This document shows positions 26,519 to 34,757 of a stretch of 64,000 nucleotides of DNA, in pieces. The notes below the pieces were generated by a model, which saw only the letters and a program-made list of their open reading frames with translations, was not told the DNA's origin and ran no database searches. The stretch comes from JBBSBY01 sp038205805 (GTDB lineage: Bacteria > Desulfobacterota > Desulfomonilia > Desulfomonilales > Desulfomonilaceae): NCBI GenBank assembly GCA_038205805.1, contig JBBRBO010000004.1, positions 27,591 through 91,590 of the forward strand, written 5' to 3'. Position numbers and translations under genes: made by a program. The number at the start of each line of letters is the position of its first letter. The stretch's first letter is position 1.

Positions 26519-27568
26519 ATGAGAATCGGTGTAGCCATGAGCGGCGGAATGGACAGCGCCGCAACCGCGCTCATGCTCAAGGAGGCGGGTCATGATGTAG
26601 TGGGCCTGTTTCTGCGCCTCCATGAGCTTTCAGACGAGACGCGGTCATGGGCCCAAGAATGGGCGAGGCTCTTGGAGATTCCCCTCATCGAGCGCGATGT
26701 TTCCGTCGGATTTCGGAATGTGGTTATCGAGCCCTTCATTGCTCACTACACCGTCGGTCTTACCCCATCACCGTGCCCTCTGTGTAACTTCGAGATCAAG
26801 TTCAAGGCGCTCCTGGAGGAAACCCGCAGGCTGGGTCTGGATCGTCTTGCAACAGGGCACTACGCCCGCATCCTTGAGCAGGCCGACGGACCGGCGTTGG
26901 CCGTAGCGGAAGATCCCAAAAAGGACCAGACCTATTTCCTTTTTACCCTCACCAAGGACATGCTCAGGTCGCTGCTCCTTCCGCTGGGAGATTTCACCAA
27001 GACCCAAGTGAAGGATTTCCTGACGAAACGCGGATTTCCTCTCCCCGACTACGAGGAATCCCAGGAGCTTTGCTTTACACGAGACAAGGACTACCGCACG
27101 TTTCTTGGTCGGCATGGGGTCATCGAGCGGCCCGGTCCAATCCTCGACACGCACGGAAATGTCCTTGGCGAGCATCGCGGCCTGTTCAACTACACCGTGG
27201 GGCAAAGGAAAGGTATCGGCATATGTGGACCCGAGCCGCTCTACGTGCTGCGACTCATACCCGAGCGGGCCGCGGTTGTCGTGGGAGTGAAAGAACAGAC
27301 GCGTATCGCCGCTTTTCGTATTGGAGACGTTACGTGGCACGCCCTAAGTTTACCGGGTAAAGGGGAACAATTCGGTGTTAAGGTGCGATCCACGGCTCGG
27401 ATTGCGCCATGCGTCGTTGCGGCCGGCGGAGCACGGGAGTGGATCATTCACCTCGAAGCCCCGCAAAGCGCTATTACCCCGGGGCAAGCAGCTGTGCTCT
27501 ACCGGGATGGCGTTGTCGTAGGCGGCGGTTGGATTCAGGCGCGGGCTGAAGGGGACGCCGATTTGTAA
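26519..27568 (+). CDS. mnmA: tRNA-specific 2-thiouridylase MnmA
   Basis: 349 residues, the family length. The PP-loop is S8-G-G-M-D-S13. The first catalytic Cys is in TPSPCPLCNFEIKF and the second in EESQELCFTRD, with GQRKGIGI and the C-terminal beta domain present. MnmA adenylates U34 of Lys, Glu and Gln tRNAs and inserts sulfur in the cytoplasm. The start is unique because the motif begins at residue 3. Neighbours give no operon context; both flanks are repeat-bearing or non-coding. Confidence 0.97.
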   Translation: MRIGVAMSGGMDSAATALMLKEAGHDVVGLFLRLHELSDETRSWAQEWARLLEIPLIERDVSVGFRNVVIEPFIAHYTVGLTPSPCPLCNFEIKFKALLEETRRLGLDRLATGHYARILEQADGPALAVAEDPKKDQTYFLFTLTKDMLRSLLLPLGDFTKTQVKDFLTKRGFPLPDYEESQELCFTRDKDYRTFLGRHGVIERPGPILDTHGNVLGEHRGLFNYTVGQRKGIGICGPEPLYVLRLIPERAAVVVGVKEQTRIAAFRIGDVTWHALSLPGKGEQFGVKVRSTARIAPCVVAAGGAREWIIHLEAPQSAITPGQAAVLYRDGVVVGGGWIQARAEGDADL

Positions 27569-27683
27569 CGCTTGAAGGGGGCGCGTTGTTTTTCCGCCGC
27601 AGCAATTCGTCATCATGTTGGCCGTCGGGGTTGCCGGCAAAGAAACCCCGGTAATGGCGCCGACCTACGAACCGTTTTTTAAC

Positions 27684-27713
27684 TTGAGTTTTATGCCGCA
27701 CTCGCGATAAAAT
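27684..27713 (+). promoter_or_regulatory. Candidate sigma-70 promoter upstream of PAC2 gene
   Basis: TTGAGT at 27684-27689 and TAAAAT at 27708-27713 with an 18-bp spacer. The leader to the GTG at 27929 would be about 210 nt. The rest of the 27569-27928 gap has no recognised feature. Confidence 0.45.
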
Positions 27714-27928
27714 AATAAGGCAAGCCTTCCGTGTCTTAACGGGACGCTCTAAACGACGTATAGTATCCGTAACGGTTTTGGTTCAGTTAAAGTGGGGCCG
27801 CTGAAGGTCGGCCGGCAGACTCATCCGGCTTTTCGACAGCCTCATGTTGATTCCAAGCTGTTGACCGTGTCCAGTGAGTAATTCCTGCACGTTTCGGAAT
27901 CACAAATCTTCCCCAATAAGGCAGTGTT

Positions 27929-28804
27929 GTGGACACAAATTCCACATTTCAACATATAAAATGGATCAGAAAACCGGCCCTGAACAATCCCGTATTGATT
28001 CTGGGATTTGACGGCTGGTCAAACGCGGGAGGTGTCTCGACGGATTGCCTTGACTATTTGCGTCAAAATCTCCCCTATGATGCCCTTGCGTTTTTTCACG
28101 CTGAACCCTTCTTAATCTTTACGGAAGAGCGTCCCGTTGCGAGCGTTGAAGAGGGCGTGGTATACGATTTGGAATCCGACATCAGCGAAGTGTGTTTGGC
28201 GCAAAACGGGAATCGCCGTAAAGACCTCATCTTCATGATAGCTAAGGAACCTAACCTCCTGTGGGGAACATATTGTCGAACCATATTTGAGATCGTGAAA
28301 CAGTTGAACATCGGACTCGTCATTACCATAGGCGGAGTAATGGACAGTGTTTCCGCCACATCTCCCCCGAAAATCTCCGTAGTGGCCTCCAGCCCTGAGA
28401 TGGTTGACGAAGTGCTCACATGGAGCTTCGGTGTGTTCCGCGCTCGGTATCAAGGACCCGTCAGCATTCACACGCGACTCATAGAGCACGCAAGTGCCCT
28501 GGGGATTAAAGCGGTAAGCTTGTGGGCTCATGTGCCCCCGTACGTGCGACAGAGCCCCGGCGCTTTAGCCAAGCTCATTACCCTGCTGAACGTCGCCTCG
28601 GGTTCGAGGATTCCGGTAAACGGCGTATCGTCCTTCTCGTCTCAATCGGAAACCGTTTCAGACGCCGATTTTTCTCAAATCGGGAAAGAGCCGTCCCTTC
28701 GATCCGGCCCTCTCGATAGGACGGATGACGATCTCTCAAATGATAATGTAATCCGCATGGACGAGTTCTTGAAAAAAGACTCCACGAAAGACCCCGAATC
28801 TTAG
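27929..28804 (+). CDS. PAC2-family (proteasome assembly chaperone-like) protein
   Basis: 291 residues from GTG, with AAGG upstream. The N-terminus (LNNPVLILGFDGWSNAGGVS) and TIGGVMDSVSATSPPKISVVAS match the PAC2 fold (DUF75). Bacterial and archaeal PAC2 proteins are homologues of eukaryotic proteasome assembly chaperones and are often single genes of unknown role. The C-terminal 80 residues are Ser/Asp-rich and probably disordered. The next gene begins 25 bases later, so the pair is likely one operon. Confidence 0.85.
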   Translation: MDTNSTFQHIKWIRKPALNNPVLILGFDGWSNAGGVSTDCLDYLRQNLPYDALAFFHAEPFLIFTEERPVASVEEGVVYDLESDISEVCLAQNGNRRKDLIFMIAKEPNLLWGTYCRTIFEIVKQLNIGLVITIGGVMDSVSATSPPKISVVASSPEMVDEVLTWSFGVFRARYQGPVSIHTRLIEHASALGIKAVSLWAHVPPYVRQSPGALAKLITLLNVASGSRIPVNGVSSFSSQSETVSDADFSQIGKEPSLRSGPLDRTDDDLSNDNVIRMDEFLKKDSTKDPES

Positions 28805-28828
28805 CGCCGCCAATGGATAAGTTACGAC

Positions 28829-29827
28829 GTGAATTCAGTTAGTTACGCAATCCGCATCATTCCGGACTTGACCATAGATGACAAGTACGCCGCGATTATC
28901 GGGGAAGCTCAGTCCAGAATCCAGGCGTTTACGGCAAACGCCGTGCGAGACAACCGCATTCCGGAACTGTATTTTCTTGAAAAGAGCAAATTGACCCTCG
29001 ACAAAGCGGATACGGCTCTTAGATCGGCAGGTAAACTGATCGTGGGCTTCCAGTTCGAGGTTCGGCCCGAGGCGCCGGACGACAATTTTCGGCTCTACGC
29101 CAAGAAGCTCGTTGACGCCGGCCAAGCGGTCAAATTCCATCTTACCCCCACCGTACAGCAAATCATGTTGCAGCTCATTTCCCTTGAAGACCGTCGCACA
29201 GTGGCGATTTTCAGCATGCTGAACAGCTCAATGGAAGTGGGCTATCGGATACTCACCACGCTCTACGCCAACCAGCTCCGTAGGCTTGTGGATCGCACGG
29301 ACCCCCTTATTCGGCCGGCCATGCGCGCCAAACTTGAAAAGCTGACGCTTTCCAAGAGTATGGATGACCCGGACATCTGGAAGGATGAGGAATCCCCGGC
29401 GCAAGTCTCGGGACTACCTCGAGGGGATCGCCCCGGCGCTCAGGACAACCTCCTCCAAGTGCTTGCGGACGACGGCGCCTTCAACGAGCTGAATCAGTAC
29501 GTCGGAGACATTATCACCAAAAGTGATCGCATTCGAGAGAAGCGTCACATGCTGGAACGCAATTCGGATATGTCCAAACATGAGATTTACGAACAAATGA
29601 TCCGCGAGGACTTCGAACAACTGGAGAACTGCTACGCCCGTATGCACATTTATCTCAAGGCCTTTTACAAGAACAAAGATCGTCGACCTTCGGTGCAGAA
29701 TCGTGTGCTGCGGCAGTTTTTTGCGGGGGAAATAGAGCGGATAACAGGTGAAACAAGCCTCTTGGAAGACCTGCTCTGCCTAGGCCACGACGATTACTTT
29801 AAGAACATTTCGCGCCACCCCGGGTGA
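28829..29827 (+). CDS. Hypothetical protein, operon partner of PAC2 protein
   Basis: 332 residues from GTG. It is cytoplasmic, mainly helical in the C-terminal half and highly charged, with no membrane segment or signal. The first 110 residues look alpha/beta (IRIIPDLTIDDKYAAII and KLIVGFQFEVRPEAP). I do not recognise the family. Close spacing to the PAC2 gene and the same direction suggest co-function. Confidence 0.75.
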   Translation: MNSVSYAIRIIPDLTIDDKYAAIIGEAQSRIQAFTANAVRDNRIPELYFLEKSKLTLDKADTALRSAGKLIVGFQFEVRPEAPDDNFRLYAKKLVDAGQAVKFHLTPTVQQIMLQLISLEDRRTVAIFSMLNSSMEVGYRILTTLYANQLRRLVDRTDPLIRPAMRAKLEKLTLSKSMDDPDIWKDEESPAQVSGLPRGDRPGAQDNLLQVLADDGAFNELNQYVGDIITKSDRIREKRHMLERNSDMSKHEIYEQMIREDFEQLENCYARMHIYLKAFYKNKDRRPSVQNRVLRQFFAGEIERITGETSLLEDLLCLGHDDYFKNISRHPG

Positions 29828-30548
29828 TACGCGAGGTCAAGGCGGCATTGTTGGTGAAAGCGTCTTTGAAAGAGGGTTCCTCCGAGTCATGGACCTCCAA
29901 CATGCGGTAATCTATAGGCTCCCGCGACTCCGGTGAGCGCCGGCCGCTATTAGGAATGCCGGCGGCGATGTCACGTGCTGACTTTGCGATGCTCAGCGAA
30001 ATTGTTAAATTATTCATTCCCTACGTGAATTTCGTTGACAAGTAACTACGCGAAGCTTTATACATAACAGGCTCATTACTAGCTAAAGATGCCGCGTCCC
30101 GGTTCGGCGTAGATCATCTGGTTCAGCCGCCACGGGTCCGTTCATCGTGCAAGGGAACGGCCGCGCTCAGTGAATTCTCGTGTCCCGCATACCTCGTCCG
30201 AGCGAAAGTATTATCTCTTCATGAGATGGGGACGAATAGCGCAGCTTACTCACCTATTGCTAACCATTCGTAATTTCATTTCAATCACATTCAAACACAC
30301 TTGTTCGACTAAGGTATACTCCGGACCCATTTTGTCGGTATGGGCCTCTCACTTGTCTTGTCTACGCCCGCCGCACACATCCGGAATCACTCTTTCTCGT
30401 ACGTTTTCCTTTTATTATTTTTAACCCTGATTTCGTTTTCCGGCTCCATCCAAGAGTGGATCAGCCGGTTGTATAGTAGTGCGTTCGACATTGGTCCAGT
30501 GCAATAGTTTATGTTCAGCTATAACCAAAGAGGAGGAGGATGGGCATT
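29828..30548 (+). other. 720-bp non-coding gap before the symporter gene
   Basis: It becomes AT-richer from about 30200 to 30430. The only open frame of size (30170-30424) lacks a ribosome site and any family signature. No TNA element or palindrome family is present. It probably contains the symporter promoter and leader, but no single promoter stands out. Confidence 0.4.
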
Positions 30549-32456
30549 ATGAAAAGGAGTCACATACTGTTGTTTCTGGGGATACTGTCCCTATTTTCCG
30601 GTTTCGGGGAACCGGCTTGCGCCTCTCCTTTCTCTGAATCCTTTCTCAGCACGACGATTGTCGGGCAAACGGCGGCGGCCAAGCAAATCGGCTCGAACCC
30701 GTATATCACCATCGGCATGTTTATGGTTATCGTACTTATTACTTTGGGTATTGTGATATGGGCCGCCAAGCGCACGCAAACCACCGCCGATTTTTACGCC
30801 GCACGGGGGTCCATCAGCGGCACGCAAAATGGATGGGCCATAGCGGGGGATTTCATGTCCGCCGCTTCGTTCTTGGGTGTATCGGGGCTCATATCCCTCT
30901 TTGGATTTGACGGCTTCATGTACGCCGTGGGCGCTGTTGTGGCCTACGTCACGGTGCTTCTCCTCATGGCCGAGCCTTGCCGAAACGCGGGCAAATACAC
31001 GGTAGGCGATATTGTTTCCTTCAGAGCGTCACCCAAGCCGGTGCGAGCGGCCATAGCGCTCACGACCGTGTTGCTCTCCACCTTCTATCTCACCGTGCAG
31101 ATGGTCGGCGCAGGCAAGCTCATGGAGCTGCTGCTGGGTATTCCCTATCGCACGGCTATCGTCGGCGTGGGCGCTCTCATGGTGGTCTACGTCGTCTTCG
31201 GCGGTATGATCGCCACCACATGGGTTCAGATCATCAAGGCCGGGTTGCTCATGTTCGGGGCAATCCTCTTGGCTTTTCTCGTGGCTGCGCAGAGCGGTTT
31301 TGATCCCGTACGGCTTTTCACGGACGTGACCACAAGCCGCAACATACAAGACTGGGTGCAAACGGGACTCCTCAAGCAAGCCGTACCAGACCCCGCCATG
31401 AACTATGGGCAGCGATTTTTAGAACCGGGGCTCTTAAACAAGAGCTTCTGGGATCAGCTATCCCTCAGCATGGCCTTTTTGCTCGGCACGGCGGGAATGC
31501 CTCACATCCTCATGCGATTTTTCACGGTGCCCGATGGAAAGGCCGCACGAAAGTCCGTTATCGTCGCAATGTTCATCATTGGCGGCTTCTTTCTCCTTAC
31601 TACGCTCTTAGGGTTGGGGGCCGCTATCTACGTGAGCCCGCAAGTGATCTCCAGTGTTGACAGAGGCGGCAATATGGCAATCCTATTGCTGGCTAAGACG
31701 CTGGGCTCCCAGATTTCGCCGATGATAGGGGATATCTTGGTGGCGTTCCTATGCGCCGTGGCATTTGCGACCATTCTCGCCGTCGTGTCCGGGCTGGTTC
31801 TTGCGGCTTCAGCGGCAATGTCTCATGACATCTATGTAAGTATCATCAAGGGCGGAAAGGCCGAGCAGCGGGAGCAAGTCAGAGCCGCGAGGATCACAGC
31901 CCTATTTGTGGGCATTATGGCTATCGTGGTGGGTATTCTCGCGCAACGGCAAAATGTGGCCCATCTTGCGACCTTGGCCTTTGCCATGGCCTCTTCCGGT
32001 AACTTCCCGGCAGTGGTTTTGTCACTCTTTTGGCGCAAAATGAACACCGCCGGTATTTGCGCCGCCTTGATTATCGGGACGCTCACCTCATTGGCTTTGG
32101 TGCTTGTCTCGCCGAACATGATGTATCCGAAGGCGGTTGCGGCTACGGCGCAAAAGATGGTGACCACTCTCGAGCAGAAACAAACTCAGGGAGTCACTCT
32201 ATCCGAGAAGGAGCTGACCACCTTAGCCAAGGCAAAGCAGGATTACGAAAAGAACAAGAACGGAACCTCGATCATGGGTCTTGATAAGCCGCTGTTCCCG
32301 TTAAGGAACCCCGGAATAGTATCCATACCTATAGGATTCTCGGCCGCGATCATCTTTGCCCTTCTCTTCCGCAGCAAGAAGGAAGAAGACGCCTTTGACG
32401 AACTCTACGTCCGGCAAACTACCGGTATAGGCGTATCCAAAGTGGTAAAGCTGTAA
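30549..32456 (+). CDS. Sodium:solute symporter (ActP/acetate permease-like)
   Basis: 635 residues from ATG 30549, which sits nine bases after AGGAGGAGG; the ATG at 30540 is too close to it. A signal-like first segment is followed by about 13 membrane segments. The SSS-family region GDFMSAASFLGVSGLISLFG and MAFLLGTAGMPHILMRFFTV match cation/acetate symporters. It would import acetate or a related monocarboxylate with Na+. A charged 45-residue insertion (KMVTTLEQKQ...DYEKNK) precedes the last membrane segment. The small DUF485 partner usual in actP operons is absent. Confidence 0.92.
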   Translation: MKRSHILLFLGILSLFSGFGEPACASPFSESFLSTTIVGQTAAAKQIGSNPYITIGMFMVIVLITLGIVIWAAKRTQTTADFYAARGSISGTQNGWAIAGDFMSAASFLGVSGLISLFGFDGFMYAVGAVVAYVTVLLLMAEPCRNAGKYTVGDIVSFRASPKPVRAAIALTTVLLSTFYLTVQMVGAGKLMELLLGIPYRTAIVGVGALMVVYVVFGGMIATTWVQIIKAGLLMFGAILLAFLVAAQSGFDPVRLFTDVTTSRNIQDWVQTGLLKQAVPDPAMNYGQRFLEPGLLNKSFWDQLSLSMAFLLGTAGMPHILMRFFTVPDGKAARKSVIVAMFIIGGFFLLTTLLGLGAAIYVSPQVISSVDRGGNMAILLLAKTLGSQISPMIGDILVAFLCAVAFATILAVVSGLVLAASAAMSHDIYVSIIKGGKAEQREQVRAARITALFVGIMAIVVGILAQRQNVAHLATLAFAMASSGNFPAVVLSLFWRKMNTAGICAALIIGTLTSLALVLVSPNMMYPKAVAATAQKMVTTLEQKQTQGVTLSEKELTTLAKAKQDYEKNKNGTSIMGLDKPLFPLRNPGIVSIPIGFSAAIIFALLFRSKKEEDAFDELYVRQTTGIGVSKVVKL

Positions 32457-32486
32457 CCGTTTAGGTTCAGAATCAAAGAAGAAACG

Positions 32487-32604
32487 TAACCGTTCACCAG
32501 GAACAGGACAACTATTTGTAATTACGTATGGGGAGGTCCGGAGGGGAGAGGAGTCTCCCCTCCGGCTTTCACCGGGCGCAGAGCCGTCTAAAGCCCGGTG
32601 AACG
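32487..32604 (+). repeat. Composite GTTCACC palindromic repeat
   Basis: It begins TAACCGTTCACCAGGAACAG. It contains a perfect 12-bp stem hairpin at 32538-32565 (CCGGAGGGGAGA/TCTCCCCTCCGG). It ends with a TTCACCGGGC...GCCCGGTGAA palindrome (32568-32602). It lies 31 bases after the symporter stop and may act as a terminator, but no T-run follows either hairpin. Confidence 0.8.
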
Positions 32605-32710
32605 ACTACGAAGAAACATTGGGGAGAAGCCTTCGTGAAGGAGGAATTCTCCCCACAGTCACCATACGCGCTAACGTAGCGCATGATACCGATGTGCCTT
32701 CGATCAAGGA

Positions 32711-32940
32711 ACACCAATGTGCTGTCGAACGAGGAATATAGGTGAAGGACATTTTTGTAAGAGCAGGTTTCCCTAACTACTATCAAAAAATGTTGAAATG
32801 CACCGCAAGTGGCTTTTTCTTTTTGAGAAAAGGCACTTGCGGCTATTTTGAAAGTTCTTGGAGAGGAGTTTGGGTGGGGTTGGGGAGAAACCTCTTTCAA
32901 GAAGGTTCTCCCCAATAGTACTTATTTGCCTAAGTATTGC
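32711..32940 (+). mobile_element. TNA element copy 9, subfamily B
   Basis: CACCAATGTGCTG at the left end, with the subfamily B marker GAGGAATATAGGTGAAGG. Both hairpins are present. The right end is eroded. A 25-bp fragment of another element's left end (TACCGATGTGCCTTCG) precedes it at 32686. Confidence 0.75.
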
Positions 32941-32952
32941 TCTGAATGCGAC

Positions 32953-33312
32953 CCCCCCGCTACGCGTACGCGCTCGTACGCGTACCACCACCGTCGTAAG
33001 GCGCCATTTTCTTCGGACAGGGCCTGAATTAGGCCGAAAGTGCTCCATTTTGGAGCACAACTTACAGGTAGGTCATCTCGATCTCAGCCAGTCTATATTT
33101 CACTTTAAAGGGCTTTTTGCGTTATTGCTTTTCAGAACCCTTTTTCTATTATAAATTAGTACTTATACGGTCACGAATCTCATTCAACAGACCTTTTGTC
33201 GCTAACATTGAATACGGGGTCCATTTCAACCGCTCTCATTTATCGGGAGAGTGGTTCATGGGAGAGGAGTCTATAATGAAATCGTTTCACCCGGTTGCGC
33301 TCAAGGAATACT
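32953..33312 (+). repeat. 340-bp dispersed repeat with TGCTCC/GGAGCA palindrome, copy 2
   Basis: Inverted relative of 20283-20612. The 17-base palindrome is at 33041-33057. The CGCG-rich end is at 32957-32985. The two copies keep both the palindrome and ACTTACAGGTAGGTCATCTCG exactly while flanks diverge, which suggests selection or recent spread. Confidence 0.85.
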
Positions 33313-33455
33313 ACCGATGCGCTTTCACACGGCCACTAATAGTGGCGGCAACTGCCGGAAGAGTAGGCTTTACCTAACTTCTTGCTCCAGAAAAATTGAT
33401 TCTTTGCCGAAACAAAGTATTTCGCCTGGAAAAATGCTCGTTTCCGCCATGATAA

Positions 33456-33615
33456 TACCAATGTGCTTTCACAGAAGTAAGATCGGCGGAGCTTTTTTGC
33501 AAAGCAGGTTTTTCCAACCTCTATCTGAGACACTTGTGAGAATCGCCGAAATCGGCATTTTCTCTTTGAGAAAGGTCGGTTTCGGGAAGTATGAGAGGTC
33601 GCATGAAAGTTTCAC
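33456..33615 (+). mobile_element. TNA element copy 10, right end lost
   Basis: TACCAATGTGCTTTCAC preceded by TAA. It is a subfamily A left half plus the first hairpin (GCCGAAA...TTTCGGG), after which similarity stops. A fragment of another copy (33370-33445) lies upstream. The rest of the gap to 33887 is C-rich and unassigned. Confidence 0.75.
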
Positions 33616-33887
33616 TTCCGGGATGACGTACAACGATCACATGAAGGATTTTCGGTATGGGAGTTGCCCCCCCACCACCCCCCTTGTCAGGTGGGTAAGC
33701 GTCGGCTCCGTGGTAAAGAGTTGTCGGGCAGCATCCGCACATCCCCTCGACAAGAGGAACACAGGAGGTTTAATCCTTAGAATTTCAAATACCTGGTTAC
33801 TTTCATACTTCGTTGTGACGACCAGGCACGGTCGCGCTTCGAGAGGGTCCGGGACGCATCTTTTTCTCAAGAAGACGCACGCAAATA

Positions 33888-34403
33888 TTACGTTTTTGAT
33901 GAGGTGTCGGTATCGGCGCTTACCTGAAGGATTTGCGACCAGCCCTCCTCGGCGCCGGGAAACTCCATTGCCGCCCATGTGCGGGCGATGACTCCTTCAG
34001 GAACAGGATCGAGGCGTCGGGCGTTGCGTTCCAAGCATACATGTAGCGGCGCACTGACATACACGCCGATGACCTGATACCCAAAAGCCTTTGCGATGCA
34101 GATTGCAGGCGCTCGCTCCTTTCGCCTGGGGAAAGTCGCTTCGAAAATGAAGTCATTCCCGTTCTTGAGGTTTTCCGCATAGAGTCCCCATACGTTACGC
34201 CATGCTGCGGCCAACACATTGGGAGGGAGATTTTCGCTCCATAGACCGCTGTTCCCTATAGCGTCCGTCCAACGTTTCCGACCGAGTTCATCCTGGGGAA
34301 ATGTGGCGTCAGCGGACACCAAGGCGGCTTCGGGATACTTTTCCTTGCGCCAGTGCGATTTGCCGGCCGCTTGCGGACCGAACACGATGTGCAGAGTAGG
34401 CAT
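33888..34403 (-). CDS. P-loop kinase, zeta-toxin/AAA_33-like
   Basis: 171 residues. Walker A is G9-P-Q-A-A-G-K-S16, the start of a small kinase fold. An FEATFPRRKE segment and VYVSAPLHVCLERNARR resemble zeta-toxin and nucleoside/chloramphenicol kinase proteins, with the Arg-rich lid near residue 130. It phosphorylates an unidentified small substrate with ATP. No epsilon-type antitoxin gene adjoins it, so toxin function is not supported. Confidence 0.82.
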   Translation of the reverse strand: MPTLHIVFGPQAAGKSHWRKEKYPEAALVSADATFPQDELGRKRWTDAIGNSGLWSENLPPNVLAAAWRNVWGLYAENLKNGNDFIFEATFPRRKERAPAICIAKAFGYQVIGVYVSAPLHVCLERNARRLDPVPEGVIARTWAAMEFPGAEEGWSQILQVSADTDTSSKT

Positions 34404-34496
34404 ATGCGTTCCTTGGTTAGTTCATACGCAGAGGAGAGATCATCATAATACCAATTTGCTCTCGAACAAGCGAAATTGGAGAACATGGTTCCTTTA

Positions 34497-34715
34497 TAGC
34501 AAAGTGCTTTCCAACGAGTAACATTGGTGAAGACTCTTTTTGGGAAGGTAGGTTTTTCGACGTCTATCTGAGAATGTTTAATATGCCGAAAGCGGCCTTT
34601 TCTCCTTGAGAAAAGCCGGTTTCGGCCATGTAAAAGTTCTTGGAGTGGGGTTCGGGGAGAAGCCTTCTTTCAAGAAGGTTCTCCCCGATATGACTTCTTT
34701 GGCTGCGCATTGGTA
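34497..34715 (+). mobile_element. TNA element copy 11, subfamily C
   Basis: 219 bp, TAGCAAAGTGCTTTCC...GCGCATTGGTA, with both hairpins intact. The left flank is TTA and the right is TGA, both TNA but not identical. A fragment of a subfamily B left end occupies 34446-34490. Confidence 0.83.
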
Positions 34716-34757
34716 TGAGACGCCTCTGCGCCCGGTGAACACGGGAGGCGAGACACA

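Noticed and set aside
30170..30424. Frame of 84 residues before the symporter
   Set aside because: No Shine-Dalgarno, odd composition and no motif.
32490..32610. Rho-independent terminator after the symporter
   Set aside because: Strong hairpins are present but no T-run follows, so it is listed as a repeat.
33888..34403. Zeta toxin of a toxin-antitoxin pair
   Set aside because: No antitoxin gene adjoins it; only the P-loop kinase fold is supported.
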